64,000 bases of DNA from Clostridia bacterium (GCA_030524425.1 JAUNGN010000001.1:114834-178833); one strand, 5' to 3'. Counted from the stretch's first letter, positions 18,961-29,033 are shown. Program-made: numbers and translations. Notes: generated by a model from the letters alone, not told the origin.

Positions 18961-21174
18961 TTAAATTTTCTTTAAATTAGCAAACTTACTCATTAACTTT
19001 TTTGTACCGACATTTTTAAAATCTACAGTAATTTCATAATCCGCACCTGCAGGCGTCATATCAATTACTTCACCTATGCCGAATTTAATGTGTCTGACCT
19101 TATCCCCGACAGTAAAGTCAAGAGATACATTTTTAGGCTCAGGCATTTTATACGGATTTAAAGGTCTTTTGGCAGGATTGTTAAAATGAAGGGGTTTTTC
19201 AAAGCCAAAGCCTGTGTCTGCCTTTCTCACAGTTAAACCGTCCTCTGTCCTTTCAATGAATTTAGACGGAATCTCCTTTAAAAACCTTGACGGCATATTA
19301 TAAACTCTCTGTCCATGCTGAAGCCTGTTTTTGGCAGCAGTTAAGTAAAGCTCTTTCTTTGCTCTTGTTATTCCTACATAGCAAAGGCGTCTTTCCTCCT
19401 CCATTTCCATACCTGTTCCGTCCTGCATGGCTCTGAATCCGGGAAAAATGCTTTCCTCAAAGCCTGCAATAAATACAGTATCAAACTCAAGACCCTTAGA
19501 TGAATGCAGCGTCATAAGCACTGCTGTGTCATCGCCCTCGGTAAATCCGTCAACATCAGCCACAAGGGCAACCTCTTCAAGGAACTGTGCAAGCTCTGCT
19601 CCCTCATTATTTTCCTCAAACTCCGCAGCCTTATTAACAAGCTCCACTATGTTTTCAAGCCTGCCCAATGATTCATCTGTATTGACAGCTTCAAGCTCCG
19701 CCTTATATCCTGTTTCATCAATTATTTTTTCAATCAAATCAGGTACAGACAATTCCTCCGCATCAATACTGAAATCATTTAACAAAGAAATAAATTTTTG
19801 AAGAGAAGTCTTTGCCCTGCTGCTTAAGGAATCTATGTTTTCACAGCCGCAAAGCGCCATATAAAAGCTTAAATGATTTTCAGCAGCATATTCAGCTACT
19901 TTTGCAACTGTAGTATCACCTATTGAACGCTTAGGTACATTTATAATTCTCTTTATGGCAATATCGTCATTAGGATTGTTAAGCACCTTTAAATAGCACA
20001 TAATATCCCTTATTTCCCTTCTGTCGTAAAAACGTGTGCCGCCAAAAAGCCTGTAAGGAATACCTGTCTTTACAAGCTGTTCCTCTATAATTCTTGAAAG
20101 TGCATTATTTCTGTAAAGAACAGCAAAATCACTGTATTTTTTACCCTCCATAATTCCCTTGTCAATAGTGTCGCAAATATATTTGGCTTCTTCTCTGTCA
20201 CCTGATGCATTATGAAACTTAAGCTTTGCACCCTCTCCGGCTTCTGTCCAAAGTGCCTTAGCCTTTCTTGTTCTGTTGTTTTTAATAACGGCATTTGCCG
20301 ACTCAAGTATTAAACCTGTTGAACGGTAATTCTGCTCAAGCTTAATAACCACAGTATTATTAAAATCCTTTTCAAAATCAAGAATATTCTTAATATCCGC
20401 ACCTCTCCAGCCATATATACTCTGGTCATCATCACCAACAACACAAAGATTATTATATTTGGAAGCGAGAAGCTTAACCAGCTGATACTGAGAACCGTTA
20501 GTATCCTGATATTCATCAACCATTATGTATTTGAAACGTTCCCGGTACTTGTCCAAAATATCCGGTCTTTTTCTAAAAAGTTCAACGGTTTTAAAAATAA
20601 GGTCGTCAAAATCAAGAGCATTATTTTCTTTAAGCCTTTCCTGATAAATTGCATAAACATCGGCAACCTTTCTCATTCTGAAATCCTTTTCAACTGACTT
20701 CATGTAATCAACAGGTCCAAGCATTTGGTCCTTTTGCCCGCCGATTACTGACATAATCATTTTAACGGGGTAAACCTTGTCACTTATATTATGCTCCTTT
20801 AATATATCCTTTATGAGTCTTTCACTGTCATCGGCATCATATATTGAAAATTTACTGCTATAGCCTATTTTGTCAATTTCTCTTCTTAATATTCTCACAC
20901 AGGTTGAATGAAATGTGCTTACCCATACTTCGTCACCCTGAGGGGTAATAGCAGAAACTCTTTCTTTCATTTCTCTTGCCGCCTTATTGGTAAAGGTAAT
21001 GGCAAGAATATTAAACGGCCTTACACCCTGCTCTATTAAATAGGCTATTCTGTGAGTAAGAACCCTTGTTTTGCCTGAGCCTGCACCTGCAAGCAATAAA
21101 AGTGGCCCTTCAGTAGTGAGGACCGCCTGTCTTTGCATATCGTTTAAACTGTTTAACTTATCCTGTATACTCAT
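18961..21174 (-). CDS. pcrA: ATP-dependent DNA helicase PcrA (UvrD family)
   Basis: 737 residues, full length for PcrA. Superfamily 1 motifs are intact: LAGAGSGKTRVLTHR (motif I), AITFTNKAAREM (Ia), DEYQDTNGSQYQL (II), GDDDQSIYGWRGA (III), QNYRST (IV) and LMTLHSSKGLEFD (V), VGITRAKKELYL (VI). The C-terminus ends with a tudor-like segment (GDKVRHIKFGIGEVID) that binds RNA polymerase in relatives. It unwinds DNA in repair and removes conflicts. The start overlaps the yerC stop as TAATG, so they are translationally coupled. Confidence 0.97.
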   Translation of the reverse strand: MSIQDKLNSLNDMQRQAVLTTEGPLLLLAGAGSGKTRVLTHRIAYLIEQGVRPFNILAITFTNKAAREMKERVSAITPQGDEVWVSTFHSTCVRILRREIDKIGYSSKFSIYDADDSERLIKDILKEHNISDKVYPVKMIMSVIGGQKDQMLGPVDYMKSVEKDFRMRKVADVYAIYQERLKENNALDFDDLIFKTVELFRKRPDILDKYRERFKYIMVDEYQDTNGSQYQLVKLLASKYNNLCVVGDDDQSIYGWRGADIKNILDFEKDFNNTVVIKLEQNYRSTGLILESANAVIKNNRTRKAKALWTEAGEGAKLKFHNASGDREEAKYICDTIDKGIMEGKKYSDFAVLYRNNALSRIIEEQLVKTGIPYRLFGGTRFYDRREIRDIMCYLKVLNNPNDDIAIKRIINVPKRSIGDTTVAKVAEYAAENHLSFYMALCGCENIDSLSSRAKTSLQKFISLLNDFSIDAEELSVPDLIEKIIDETGYKAELEAVNTDESLGRLENIVELVNKAAEFEENNEGAELAQFLEEVALVADVDGFTEGDDTAVLMTLHSSKGLEFDTVFIAGFEESIFPGFRAMQDGTGMEMEEERRLCYVGITRAKKELYLTAAKNRLQHGQRVYNMPSRFLKEIPSKFIERTEDGLTVRKADTGFGFEKPLHFNNPAKRPLNPYKMPEPKNVSLDFTVGDKVRHIKFGIGEVIDMTPAGADYEITVDFKNVGTKKLMSKFANLKKI

Positions 21175-21467
21175 TATTTACTCTCCAATCGCTTTAATAC
21201 AATATTGTAGCCGCCGTCACCGTAATTAAGACAGCGGTTTACCCTGCTGATTGTAGCAGTTGACGCACCTGTAGCATTGACAATAGCCTGATAGGTTTCC
21301 CCTGCCTTAAGCATCTTTGCTACGGCAAGCCTCTGAGCTATTGACTGCATTTCCTTAATTGTGCATATGTCTTCAAAAAATTTGTAACAATCCTCCATAC
21401 TCTCCAATGTAAGTATTGCTTCAAACAAATCTTTTATTTCATTATCATTTGCAATTTTATCTATCAT
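21174..21467 (-). CDS. yerC: YerC/YecD-type TrpR-related DNA-binding protein
   Basis: 97 residues. The TrpR-like helix-turn-helix is visible in IAQRLAVAKMLKAGETYQAI and NATGASTATISRVNRCL. Proteins of this family are coded next to pcrA in many Firmicutes; the regulatory target is not established. The stop overlaps the pcrA start by one base. Confidence 0.92.
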   Translation of the reverse strand: MIDKIANDNEIKDLFEAILTLESMEDCYKFFEDICTIKEMQSIAQRLAVAKMLKAGETYQAIVNATGASTATISRVNRCLNYGDGGYNIVLKRLESK

Positions 21468-21574
21468 TGTTTCACCTCAAGCATATTAATAATGAAATTA
21501 TAACACTTTAGCCTATGAAAGTAAATATAAATTTTCATTTATATTTAAAAGACCTTTTGAAGCTCTTTTTACGG

Positions 21575-21608
21575 AAAAAGGCGGTATTTTCAATTCGAAA
21601 ATACCGCC
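21575..21608 (-). terminator. Terminator of the BspA-like gene
   Basis: A perfect 12-bp stem (GGCGGTATTTTC 21580-21591 with its complement 21597-21608), 5-nt loop, followed on the minus strand by TTTTT. Confidence 0.9.
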
Positions 21609-21661
21609 TCAGACTATACAGTCATTTCTATATTACAATTCTTAAATGGGCATTATAAATT

Positions 21662-24181
21662 TTAGTTATACTGTACGTCTATAGAGTATATATTAACATT
21701 ATCCTTTTCTGAATATACATATAAGCTGTCTACTCTTCCTGTATACTCAACACTGCCGATACTAAGCTCTTCACCTGCAGGAATAGTGCCTAATACCGTG
21801 CCGTCTGCCTTAACAACCTTAAGACTTCTTGAAGCATCATTTGATGCGGCTGCAATACTAATTGTACAATCTCTTGTAACGTCAATCTTAACTGCTCTGT
21901 AATCAGTACTTCCCTTGCCTCTGAGAGAAAGGCAGTAATCATATGTTACGCCGTCCAATGTTCTTGCATTCTCCTTTACCTGAACAGGATGTGTAGTGTC
22001 AGCTAAAATAGTAACATCATCAAAAGCTGTATTTGATGTAATTGTTCCAAGACCGCTTAATGAAGCATCGCTGAAATTCCATGTTTTAGTTTCAGGAGTT
22101 GTTTTTATCATAACGCACTTTTTATAGATAAATGTAGGTGTGGTAAATCCTGTTTTGCCCTCATAGAAATATAATACAAGGTCAGGACTGCACCATGAAA
22201 ATGCGTTCTCATCCTCCACAAGATTCTGAGGTGCATTGCCCTCAAAATATACCTTCAACAGATTTTCACATCCTCTAAAGGCTTTTTCGTGAATATTAGT
22301 CACACTTTCAGGTATTATCATTTCGCTGATTCCGGTGTATGCAAATGCCATCCAGCTGATTACAGCTAAGTTTGAATTTTCTTCAATTGTAACCTCTTCA
22401 AGAGATGATTCATCATAAAATGCATACTCATCAATATAAGTTACAGTATTTGGAATAAATACTGATTTTACATTTACACACTTTTCAAAGGCATACATAC
22501 CAATATATTCAACACCATTTTCTATTGTTATGCTTCCAAGTCTTTCCCATTCCGAAAAGGCTTCCTTATCAATACCTGTTACCTCAGTGCCGTCAATAAC
22601 GCTTGGAATAACCAAATCCTGCGGATTTTGAAGAACTCCGTTATCATCATATGCAGGCTCTAAATTGTCTATGTAGCCTGTAATTCTGCCTGTGCCCTTG
22701 TCTAAAATAAGACTGTAATCACTTGTTCTAGGGCTTATCATCTGACACTTATGACCAATCCATGTTGGACTGCTATAGCCTGTTTTGCCCTCATAATAGT
22801 AAAGCACTAAATAAGAACTGCAGTTACTAAAAGCATTTTCATCCTCTTCCAGATTCTGAGGTGCATCTCCCTCAAAATATACCTTTTCAAGATACTTACA
22901 GTTTCTAAATGCCTTTTCATGGATATTGGTTACGCTTGCAGGTATTGTTACTTCCTCAAAGCAACAGCCTGCAAATGCCATATAGTTAATTACGGCAAGC
23001 TGCGGATTTTCACCAAATACAAGCTTATCAAGAAACTTTGCATCATAAAAGGCATACTCATCAATATAAGTTAAGCTGTCAGGTATATATACGGTTTCAA
23101 GATTACCGCACTCCTGAAAAGCTGATACGCCGATATATTCAATACCGTCTTCTATTGTTACACTTCCGAGTCTTTCCCAGCCCATTAATGCTTCTTCATC
23201 AATGCCTGTTATCTCAATACCGTTAATAACACTCGGAATAACCAAATCCAACGGATTCTGAAGGAATCTGCCTGAATACACAGGCTCAATGTTATCTGTA
23301 TAGCCTGTAATTCTGCCTGTGCTTTCATCTACAATAAGGCTGTAATCACTTGTGCTTATCATCTTACAGCTATAGCCTAACCAATAAGGAGTAGTAAAGC
23401 CTGTCTTTCCCTCATAAAAATATATAACCAAGGAATCCTCAATATAGGCATCAAATGCTGATTCAGCCATATTTTCAGGCGCATTTCCCTCAAAAACGCA
23501 TTTTCTTAAGCTCTCGCAGCCGCCAAAGGCGCACTCACCGATTGTTGTAACACTTGCGGGAATTGTTATGGACCTATAACCTCCATAGGCAAAGGCGTAA
23601 TCACCAATAACTGCAAGCTGTGAATTTTCGGCAAAGTTTAATTCACATACCATTCCTTCTGTATAAAAAGCCTTATACTTTATTTCAGTTATTGTGGAAG
23701 GTATATTTACTGTGCCTAATTTATCACAATATTTAAAAGCTTCTCTTCCTATTGTCTGCACACCTTCTTCAATATCAAGTGTATAAAAATAATCGGCATA
23801 CATAAAAGCACCGTCAGCTATTCCGAGAACAGGTATTCCGTTAATTTCTGCAGGTATTACAAGTACTTCACCATGGGTTCCGTCATCATAGTAGCCTGTA
23901 ATCATCTGAGTATTTTCATTAAAATAAAGACAGCCGTAAATAATGTCATCTGCATGAGCTGTGTCATCCTCTGACTCCCCGCCTGTTTCCTCAGCAATTT
24001 CTTCTTCTGCAGCAGTTTCTTCTTCCTCAGCATCTGAGCTTTCCGCTGCGGTTTCTTCTTCAACAACAGTTTCATTTTCTGCAGCAGTTTCCATATCTGC
24101 AGCAAATGCTGATAAATTAGTACTTCCAATTGCCATCATTACAGCCAGCGCAGAGGCTGCTGCTCTTTTGTTAAATTTCAT
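21662..24181 (-). CDS. Secreted BspA-like leucine-rich repeat protein
   Basis: 839 residues from ATG 24181 (MKFNKRAAAS), chosen because AGGGAGG precedes it; the upstream in-frame start lacks a site. A signal peptide (about 1-28) is followed by an acidic Glu/Ala/Thr-rich stretch (about 30-80). Then come three similar blocks of roughly 190 residues, each holding LRR_5-type repeats (ITIPASVTTIGECAFGGC-like units) closed by an ENAPENMAE-type segment and a YFYEGKTGFTTP motif. The last ~150 residues form a separate beta-rich domain (from TKTWNFSDASLSGLGTITSN). No dockerin, LPxTG or SLH domain is seen, unlike the LRR proteins at 37770-45463. Probably binds host or bacterial surfaces. Confidence 0.88.
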   Translation of the reverse strand: MKFNKRAAASALAVMMAIGSTNLSAFAADMETAAENETVVEEETAAESSDAEEEETAAEEEIAEETGGESEDDTAHADDIIYGCLYFNENTQMITGYYDDGTHGEVLVIPAEINGIPVLGIADGAFMYADYFYTLDIEEGVQTIGREAFKYCDKLGTVNIPSTITEIKYKAFYTEGMVCELNFAENSQLAVIGDYAFAYGGYRSITIPASVTTIGECAFGGCESLRKCVFEGNAPENMAESAFDAYIEDSLVIYFYEGKTGFTTPYWLGYSCKMISTSDYSLIVDESTGRITGYTDNIEPVYSGRFLQNPLDLVIPSVINGIEITGIDEEALMGWERLGSVTIEDGIEYIGVSAFQECGNLETVYIPDSLTYIDEYAFYDAKFLDKLVFGENPQLAVINYMAFAGCCFEEVTIPASVTNIHEKAFRNCKYLEKVYFEGDAPQNLEEDENAFSNCSSYLVLYYYEGKTGYSSPTWIGHKCQMISPRTSDYSLILDKGTGRITGYIDNLEPAYDDNGVLQNPQDLVIPSVIDGTEVTGIDKEAFSEWERLGSITIENGVEYIGMYAFEKCVNVKSVFIPNTVTYIDEYAFYDESSLEEVTIEENSNLAVISWMAFAYTGISEMIIPESVTNIHEKAFRGCENLLKVYFEGNAPQNLVEDENAFSWCSPDLVLYFYEGKTGFTTPTFIYKKCVMIKTTPETKTWNFSDASLSGLGTITSNTAFDDVTILADTTHPVQVKENARTLDGVTYDYCLSLRGKGSTDYRAVKIDVTRDCTISIAAASNDASRSLKVVKADGTVLGTIPAGEELSIGSVEYTGRVDSLYVYSEKDNVNIYSIDVQYN

Positions 24182-24341
24182 GTTAAGTATTCCTCCCTTA
24201 AAAAAATACAAACAGTTTATTACTTAAATATTAATACATTATTTACCGGTAAAATATAGTATTTAACTTTTTATATAATATATTTTAACATTTATTTAAA
24301 TACGCAACAATCACTTTAATTCCACAAATACTGACAGAAAT

Positions 24342-24380
24342 AAAAAAAGACTGCCGCACAATAAATATTATGCAGCAGCC
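24342..24380 (-). terminator. Terminator of the amt-glnK gene
   Basis: A 14-bp stem with several wobble pairs (GGCTGCTGCATAAT with ATTGTGCGGCAGTC, 4-nt loop) followed by seven T on the minus strand. Confidence 0.85.
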
Positions 24381-24408
24381 TGAATATTAAAATTATATAT
24401 TAAATTGT

Positions 24409-26139
24409 TTAGAACTGGTCTACACCCTGAAGAGCAGCATAGTTAGTTTCACCTGTTCTTACCTTAACAACATAATCTACGCCGTAAACGAAAATCTTGC
24501 CATCGCCGATATTACCGGTGTAAAGAGCTTCCTTAGCAGCCTTAATTACATCACTTACAGGAACCTTTGAAACAACAACCTCGACCTTAATCTTAGGAAG
24601 CAGGTTAGTTTCTACCTCAGCACCACGGTAATACTTAGTATTACCCTTCTGTACACCACAGCCCATACAGTTTACAACTGTCATACCTGTAATACCGCAA
24701 TCCTCAAGCTTCTTCTTAAGAAGTTCAAATCTATCCATTTTACAGATAATTTCAACCTTACTCATCTTTCCGTCCTCAGATGTCGGAGCAGCCTCATCAG
24801 TAACAACCTGAACAGGAACAGCAACATCAGCAGGAACAGTACCTGTTACCTTGCCTGACTTCATGCCTGATACGTTTACTGACGGCATAAAGTCCGCATA
24901 AGAGCCTGAAACCAAACCATGCTCAAGAGCATCAAGACCAATAATCTCTTCTTCCTGAGTAACTCTAAGACCAACAGTTGCCTTGATAGCATAGAATACA
25001 ACTGTCATTACTACAGCAACAAATATACCAACAGCAAGTACACCAACTAACTGTACAAAGAATCTGCTTGGATCACCTGTTACAAATAAACCGCCTTCTC
25101 TGCCGAAAAGACCAACACAAAGAGTACCGAAAGCACCGCATACACCGTGAACTGCAACAGCACCAACAGGATCGTCAACATGAATCTTATCTACAAATTC
25201 AACAGCTACTACAATAATAATACCTGCAAAAAGACCAATAATGGCAGCAGCCCAAGGATCTACAGCAGAACATCCTGCTGTAATTGCTACAAGACCTGCA
25301 AGAGAACCGTTTAATGTCATTGAAACATCAGGCTTGCCGTACTTAATCCATGTAAATATCATAGTAACAGTTGTTGCAACAGCAGCAGCAATGTTTGTTG
25401 TCATAAATACATTAGATACATCCATGCCCTGCTCAAAGCTGCTTAAGCCATAACTTGATGCAGGGTTGAAACCAAACCAGCCCATCCAAAGGATAAATAC
25501 ACCTAAAGCACCAAGAGTTAAGCTATGACCCGGTATAGCCTTTGGCTTGCCGTTTTCATCATACTTACCAATACGAGGACCAAGAATTGCAGCACCGATA
25601 AAGGCTGAAATACCGCCAACCATGTGTACACAAGTTGAACCTGCGTAATCATGGAAACCGCCGGTCCATGAACCGATTTCAAGAGTTGATAACCAGCCGC
25701 CGCCCCAAATCCAGTGACCTTCAATAGGATAAACAATAGCACTGATTACAGCTGAATAAATTAAGTAAGAAGAAAACTTTGTTCTTTCAGCCATGGCACC
25801 TGAAACAATAGTAGCAGATGTTGCACAGAATACAGTGTTAAACATAAAGTGCATCCAGAAAGGTATTGAGCCTGTATCATTGCCTGTACTTTCGGCAAAT
25901 AAATGAATACCGCCGAATATACTGCCGGAATCACCAAACATGATTCCATAACCAAGAATCCAAAACACAATTGAACCTATTGCAAAGTCCATTAAGTTCT
26001 TCATAATAATATTACCTGCGTTTTTTGCTCTGGTGAAGCCTGTTTCTACCATTGCGAAACCTGCCTGCATCCAAAATACTAATACGGCACCGAGCATGAG
26101 CCATATAGTGTCTAATGCGTTAAAAGCCTGTTCAGTCAT
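24409..26139 (-). CDS. Ammonium transporter fused to a C-terminal PII (GlnK) domain
   Basis: 576 residues. Residues 1-420 are a standard Amt channel with eleven helices (WMQAGFAMVETGFTRAKN, GGWLSTLEIGSWTGGFHDYAG, AVHGVCGAFGTLCVG). From about residue 459 a full PII protein follows: MSKVEIICKMDRFELLKKKL, the T-loop stretch GVQKGNTKYYRGAEVE and GNIGDGKIFVYGVDYVVKVR. In most bacteria GlnK is a separate protein that plugs Amt when nitrogen is plentiful; here the regulator is tethered. The Tyr pair of the T loop is present, but control may be by ATP/2-oxoglutarate binding rather than uridylylation. AGGAGGGG precedes the ATG; a leader terminator lies upstream. Confidence 0.95.
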   Translation of the reverse strand: MTEQAFNALDTIWLMLGAVLVFWMQAGFAMVETGFTRAKNAGNIIMKNLMDFAIGSIVFWILGYGIMFGDSGSIFGGIHLFAESTGNDTGSIPFWMHFMFNTVFCATSATIVSGAMAERTKFSSYLIYSAVISAIVYPIEGHWIWGGGWLSTLEIGSWTGGFHDYAGSTCVHMVGGISAFIGAAILGPRIGKYDENGKPKAIPGHSLTLGALGVFILWMGWFGFNPASSYGLSSFEQGMDVSNVFMTTNIAAAVATTVTMIFTWIKYGKPDVSMTLNGSLAGLVAITAGCSAVDPWAAAIIGLFAGIIIVVAVEFVDKIHVDDPVGAVAVHGVCGAFGTLCVGLFGREGGLFVTGDPSRFFVQLVGVLAVGIFVAVVMTVVFYAIKATVGLRVTQEEEIIGLDALEHGLVSGSYADFMPSVNVSGMKSGKVTGTVPADVAVPVQVVTDEAAPTSEDGKMSKVEIICKMDRFELLKKKLEDCGITGMTVVNCMGCGVQKGNTKYYRGAEVETNLLPKIKVEVVVSKVPVSDVIKAAKEALYTGNIGDGKIFVYGVDYVVKVRTGETNYAALQGVDQF

Positions 26140-26172
26140 TTTAACCCCTCCTATAATAAATAAAAATTTAGT

Positions 26173-26208
26173 AAAAAAAACAGGCGTCAGAGCTTTCGCT
26201 CCAACGCC
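26173..26208 (-). terminator. Leader terminator (attenuator) of amt-glnK
   Basis: On the minus strand GGCGTTGGAGC (26208-26198) pairs with GCTCTGACGCC (26193-26183) through a GAAA tetraloop, followed by TG and eight T. It lies between the promoter at 26227-26255 and the coding sequence, with no minus-strand gene upstream, so it must act as a conditional terminator. CAAC(26215-26212)/GTTG(26205-26202) could form a competing hairpin. Confidence 0.85.
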
Positions 26209-26226
26209 TTTGTTGTGTATGACTGC

Positions 26227-26255
26227 ATTATAGACCTATCTTAATTAAAATGCAA
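26227..26255 (-). promoter_or_regulatory. Promoter of amt-glnK
   Basis: Minus strand TTGCAT (26255-26250), 17-bp spacer, TATAAT (26232-26227); predicted start near 26220, about 80 nt before the ATG. Confidence 0.75.
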
Positions 26256-26439
26256 GTGTTTTTTTAAGATTTTCTTCATTTTTTATATTTTGCTTAATTT
26301 TTATATAACAATAAAATTATTTTTGTGCAAAATATATATTTATGCTGCAGCATAAATAAAAAAATAAGTTTTATACAATAATCTATTATTTACAACGAAA
26401 ATTTTTTGAAATTTTTGTTTATTAATCTTGCAGAATCCC

Positions 26440-26469
26440 TTGACATATATATTACAAAAAAGGTATAAT
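26440..26469 (+). promoter_or_regulatory. Promoter of the aminotransferase-dapL operon
   Basis: TTGACA (26440-26445), 18-bp spacer, TATAAT (26464-26469), about 60 nt ahead of the first gene. Confidence 0.8.
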
Positions 26470-26532
26470 ACCTTTAATATGAACAAAAGCTTTGTGTTAA
26501 AAACATAAGTTTTCAATTAAAGGAGTGATTAT

Positions 26533-27807
26533 ATGTCTTTATCAAGCCAATCAAACAGAGATGATTTACTTAAAGCACAAAAAAATCTCATTTCTGAATA
26601 CGACAAGCTTAAGGCTTGCAATTTGAGTCTTGATATGTCAAGAGGTAAACCTGCTGCGGCACAGCTTGATTTGTCAAATGAAATACTTACATTGCCTATA
26701 GATAACTATATTAATTGTGAAGGTAATGATGTCAGAAATTATGGTATTCTGACCGGTATTAAAGAATGCAGACAGCTTTTTTCACAGCTTCTTGATATTA
26801 AAGAGGATAATATCATTATCGGAGGAAATTCCTCTCTTAATTTAATATATGATGCTATTGCCAGATACTACATATTCGGAAAACTTGGACAAACTCCATG
26901 GTGCAAGCTTGAAAAAGTGAAATTCCTATGTCCTGTGCCCGGCTATGACAGACACTTTGCAATATGCGAGGAATTTGGCTTTGAAATGATTAATATTCCC
27001 ATGAACAACAACGGTCCCGATATGGATATGGTTGAAAAGCTTGCTAAAGAGGATGACAGCATTAAAGGTATTATATGTGTTCCTCTTTATTCCAACCCCG
27101 GCGGTATCTGCTACAGCGACGAGGTAGTTGAAAGACTTGCTAAAATGGAAACCGCTGCCAGGGACTTTACCATTATATGGGATAATGCCTACGGTGTTCA
27201 CCATGTTTACAAGGAAATCAAGCTTGCCAATATATTTGACATTGCTGAAAAATACGGCAATGATGACAGAATTCTTTATTTCTTTTCAACATCAAAGATT
27301 ACCTTCCCCGGTTCAGGTGTTGCATTAATTGCCTCAGGTGACAAAGCTATTGAAGAAATAAAAAAACGTTTTGGTGTTATGACAATAGGTTATAATAAAA
27401 TTAACCAGCTCAGAACCTACGAATTTTTCAAAACCCCTCAAGGTATGATGCTTCATATGAAAAAACTTGGTGCTATGCTTAAGGAAAAGTTTGATGTAGT
27501 ATTAAACAAGCTTGAAGAAGAATTCGGCAGCAGTGATTTACTTACATGGGCAAAGCCTTACGGCGGTTATTTCATAGCCGTTGACACACTTCCAAACTGT
27601 GCAAAGGAAACTGTAAGATTAGCAAAGGAATGCGGTCTTATACTTACAAATGCAGGCTGTGCCTATCCTTACGGAAAGGACCCTAAGGACAGTAATATAA
27701 GAATCGCTCCCTCATATCCTACGGTTGAGGAGCTGGAGAAGGCAATGGACATATTCTGCGTATGCGTTAAGCTTGCGGCAGTAAATGAACTTTTAAAGAA
27801 AAATTAA
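26533..27807 (+). CDS. Class I aminotransferase, aspartate-aminotransferase subgroup Ic type
   Basis: 424 residues. A PLP-dependent fold-type I enzyme: LDMSRGKPAAAQLDLS near the N-terminus, IIGGNSSLNLIYDAIARY, the IIWDNAYGVHH aspartate/tyrosine region, and the Schiff-base lysine in FSTSKITFPGSG. The overall layout matches the MocR-like aminotransferases described as aspartate aminotransferase subgroup Ic (AspB4-like). It would make aspartate or a related amino acid from its keto acid. Cotranscribed with dapL 26 nt downstream, so aspartate may feed the lysine/diaminopimelate branch. Substrate not provable here. Confidence 0.85.
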   Translation: MSLSSQSNRDDLLKAQKNLISEYDKLKACNLSLDMSRGKPAAAQLDLSNEILTLPIDNYINCEGNDVRNYGILTGIKECRQLFSQLLDIKEDNIIIGGNSSLNLIYDAIARYYIFGKLGQTPWCKLEKVKFLCPVPGYDRHFAICEEFGFEMINIPMNNNGPDMDMVEKLAKEDDSIKGIICVPLYSNPGGICYSDEVVERLAKMETAARDFTIIWDNAYGVHHVYKEIKLANIFDIAEKYGNDDRILYFFSTSKITFPGSGVALIASGDKAIEEIKKRFGVMTIGYNKINQLRTYEFFKTPQGMMLHMKKLGAMLKEKFDVVLNKLEEEFGSSDLLTWAKPYGGYFIAVDTLPNCAKETVRLAKECGLILTNAGCAYPYGKDPKDSNIRIAPSYPTVEELEKAMDIFCVCVKLAAVNELLKKN

Positions 27808-27833
27808 TTTAGTATTAGTAAAGGAGATTTAAA

Positions 27834-29033
27834 ATGGCGAAATTAAATGAAAACTATTTAAACCTTAAGGAAAGTTATCTTTTCTCTGAAATTGCTAAAA
27901 GAGTAAATAATTTTGTAGCTGAAAATCCTGATAAAAGCGTAATAAGACTTGGTATCGGTGATGTTACATTACCGTTAAGCAAATCAGTTATTAAGTCCCT
28001 GCACGAAGCTGTTGATGAAATGGCTGACTCTGCTACATTTAAGGGATATGGTCCTGAACAGGGTTATGACTTCTTAAGAAATGCAATTAAGGATTATTAC
28101 GCAAGAAACGGTGTTGAAATTGAGGCTGATGAAATTTTTGTTTCTGACGGTGCAAAGTCTGATACAGGCAATATAACAGACCTTTTTGCAGTAGATAACA
28201 CAGTACTTGTTCCTGACCCTGTTTATCCTGTATACGTTGATACTAACACAATGAACGGCAGAAACATTATTTACATGGATTCAACACCTGAAAATAATTT
28301 CCTTGCTATGCCTGACCCAGGTGTTCATGCGGATATTATTTATCTCTGCTCCCCTAACAACCCCACAGGTGCCGCATATAACAAGGAACAGTTAAAGGAA
28401 TGGGTTGATTATGCTAAGGCTAATAATGCCATTATCCTTTTCGACTCAGCATATGAATGCTTTATTACCGATGAAACTTTACCAAGAAGTATATTTGCAA
28501 TTGAGGGTGCTAAGGAGTGCTGTATTGAGTTCTGCTCTCTTTCAAAAACTGCAGGCTTTACAGGTACAAGATGCGGTTACACTGTAGTACCAAAAGCACT
28601 TAAGTTTAAAGCAAGTGACAATACCGAGATGTACCTTAACAAGATGTGGAACAGAAGACAGACTACCAAATTTAACGGTGTTCCTTACATTGTTCAGAAG
28701 GCTGCCGCTGCTGTATTCAGTGTAGAAGGTATGGCAGAAGCAAAGGCTATGATTGACACTTACAGAGAAAATGCAAAAATTATTGCAGACACTATGGACG
28801 AGCTTGGTGTTAAGTACTTTGGCGGCGTAAACTCTCCGTATATATGGTTTGAGTGCCCATTTAATATGTATAGCTGGGACTTCTTTGATAAGATGCTTAA
28901 TGAAATACAGGTAGTTGGTACTCCGGGTGCAGGCTTTGGCAAGAACGGCGATAATTATTTCAGGCTTACAGCCTTTAACAATAAGGAAAATACTATTGCC
29001 GCTATGGAAAGATTCAGAACTTTGTTTAAGTAA
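27834..29033 (+). CDS. dapL: LL-diaminopimelate aminotransferase
   Basis: 399 residues. It converts tetrahydrodipicolinate directly to LL-diaminopimelate with glutamate as donor, bypassing the succinylase/acetylase steps. RLGIGDVTLPLSKSVIKSL and the FKGYGPEQGYDFLR stretch are typical of DapL; YLCSPNNPTGAAY is the class I signature and the PLP lysine lies in SLSKTAGFTGTRCGY. AAAGGAGAT precedes the ATG. DapF at 14531 would supply the next step. A terminator follows at once. Confidence 0.94.
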   Translation: MAKLNENYLNLKESYLFSEIAKRVNNFVAENPDKSVIRLGIGDVTLPLSKSVIKSLHEAVDEMADSATFKGYGPEQGYDFLRNAIKDYYARNGVEIEADEIFVSDGAKSDTGNITDLFAVDNTVLVPDPVYPVYVDTNTMNGRNIIYMDSTPENNFLAMPDPGVHADIIYLCSPNNPTGAAYNKEQLKEWVDYAKANNAIILFDSAYECFITDETLPRSIFAIEGAKECCIEFCSLSKTAGFTGTRCGYTVVPKALKFKASDNTEMYLNKMWNRRQTTKFNGVPYIVQKAAAAVFSVEGMAEAKAMIDTYRENAKIIADTMDELGVKYFGGVNSPYIWFECPFNMYSWDFFDKMLNEIQVVGTPGAGFGKNGDNYFRLTAFNNKENTIAAMERFRTLFK

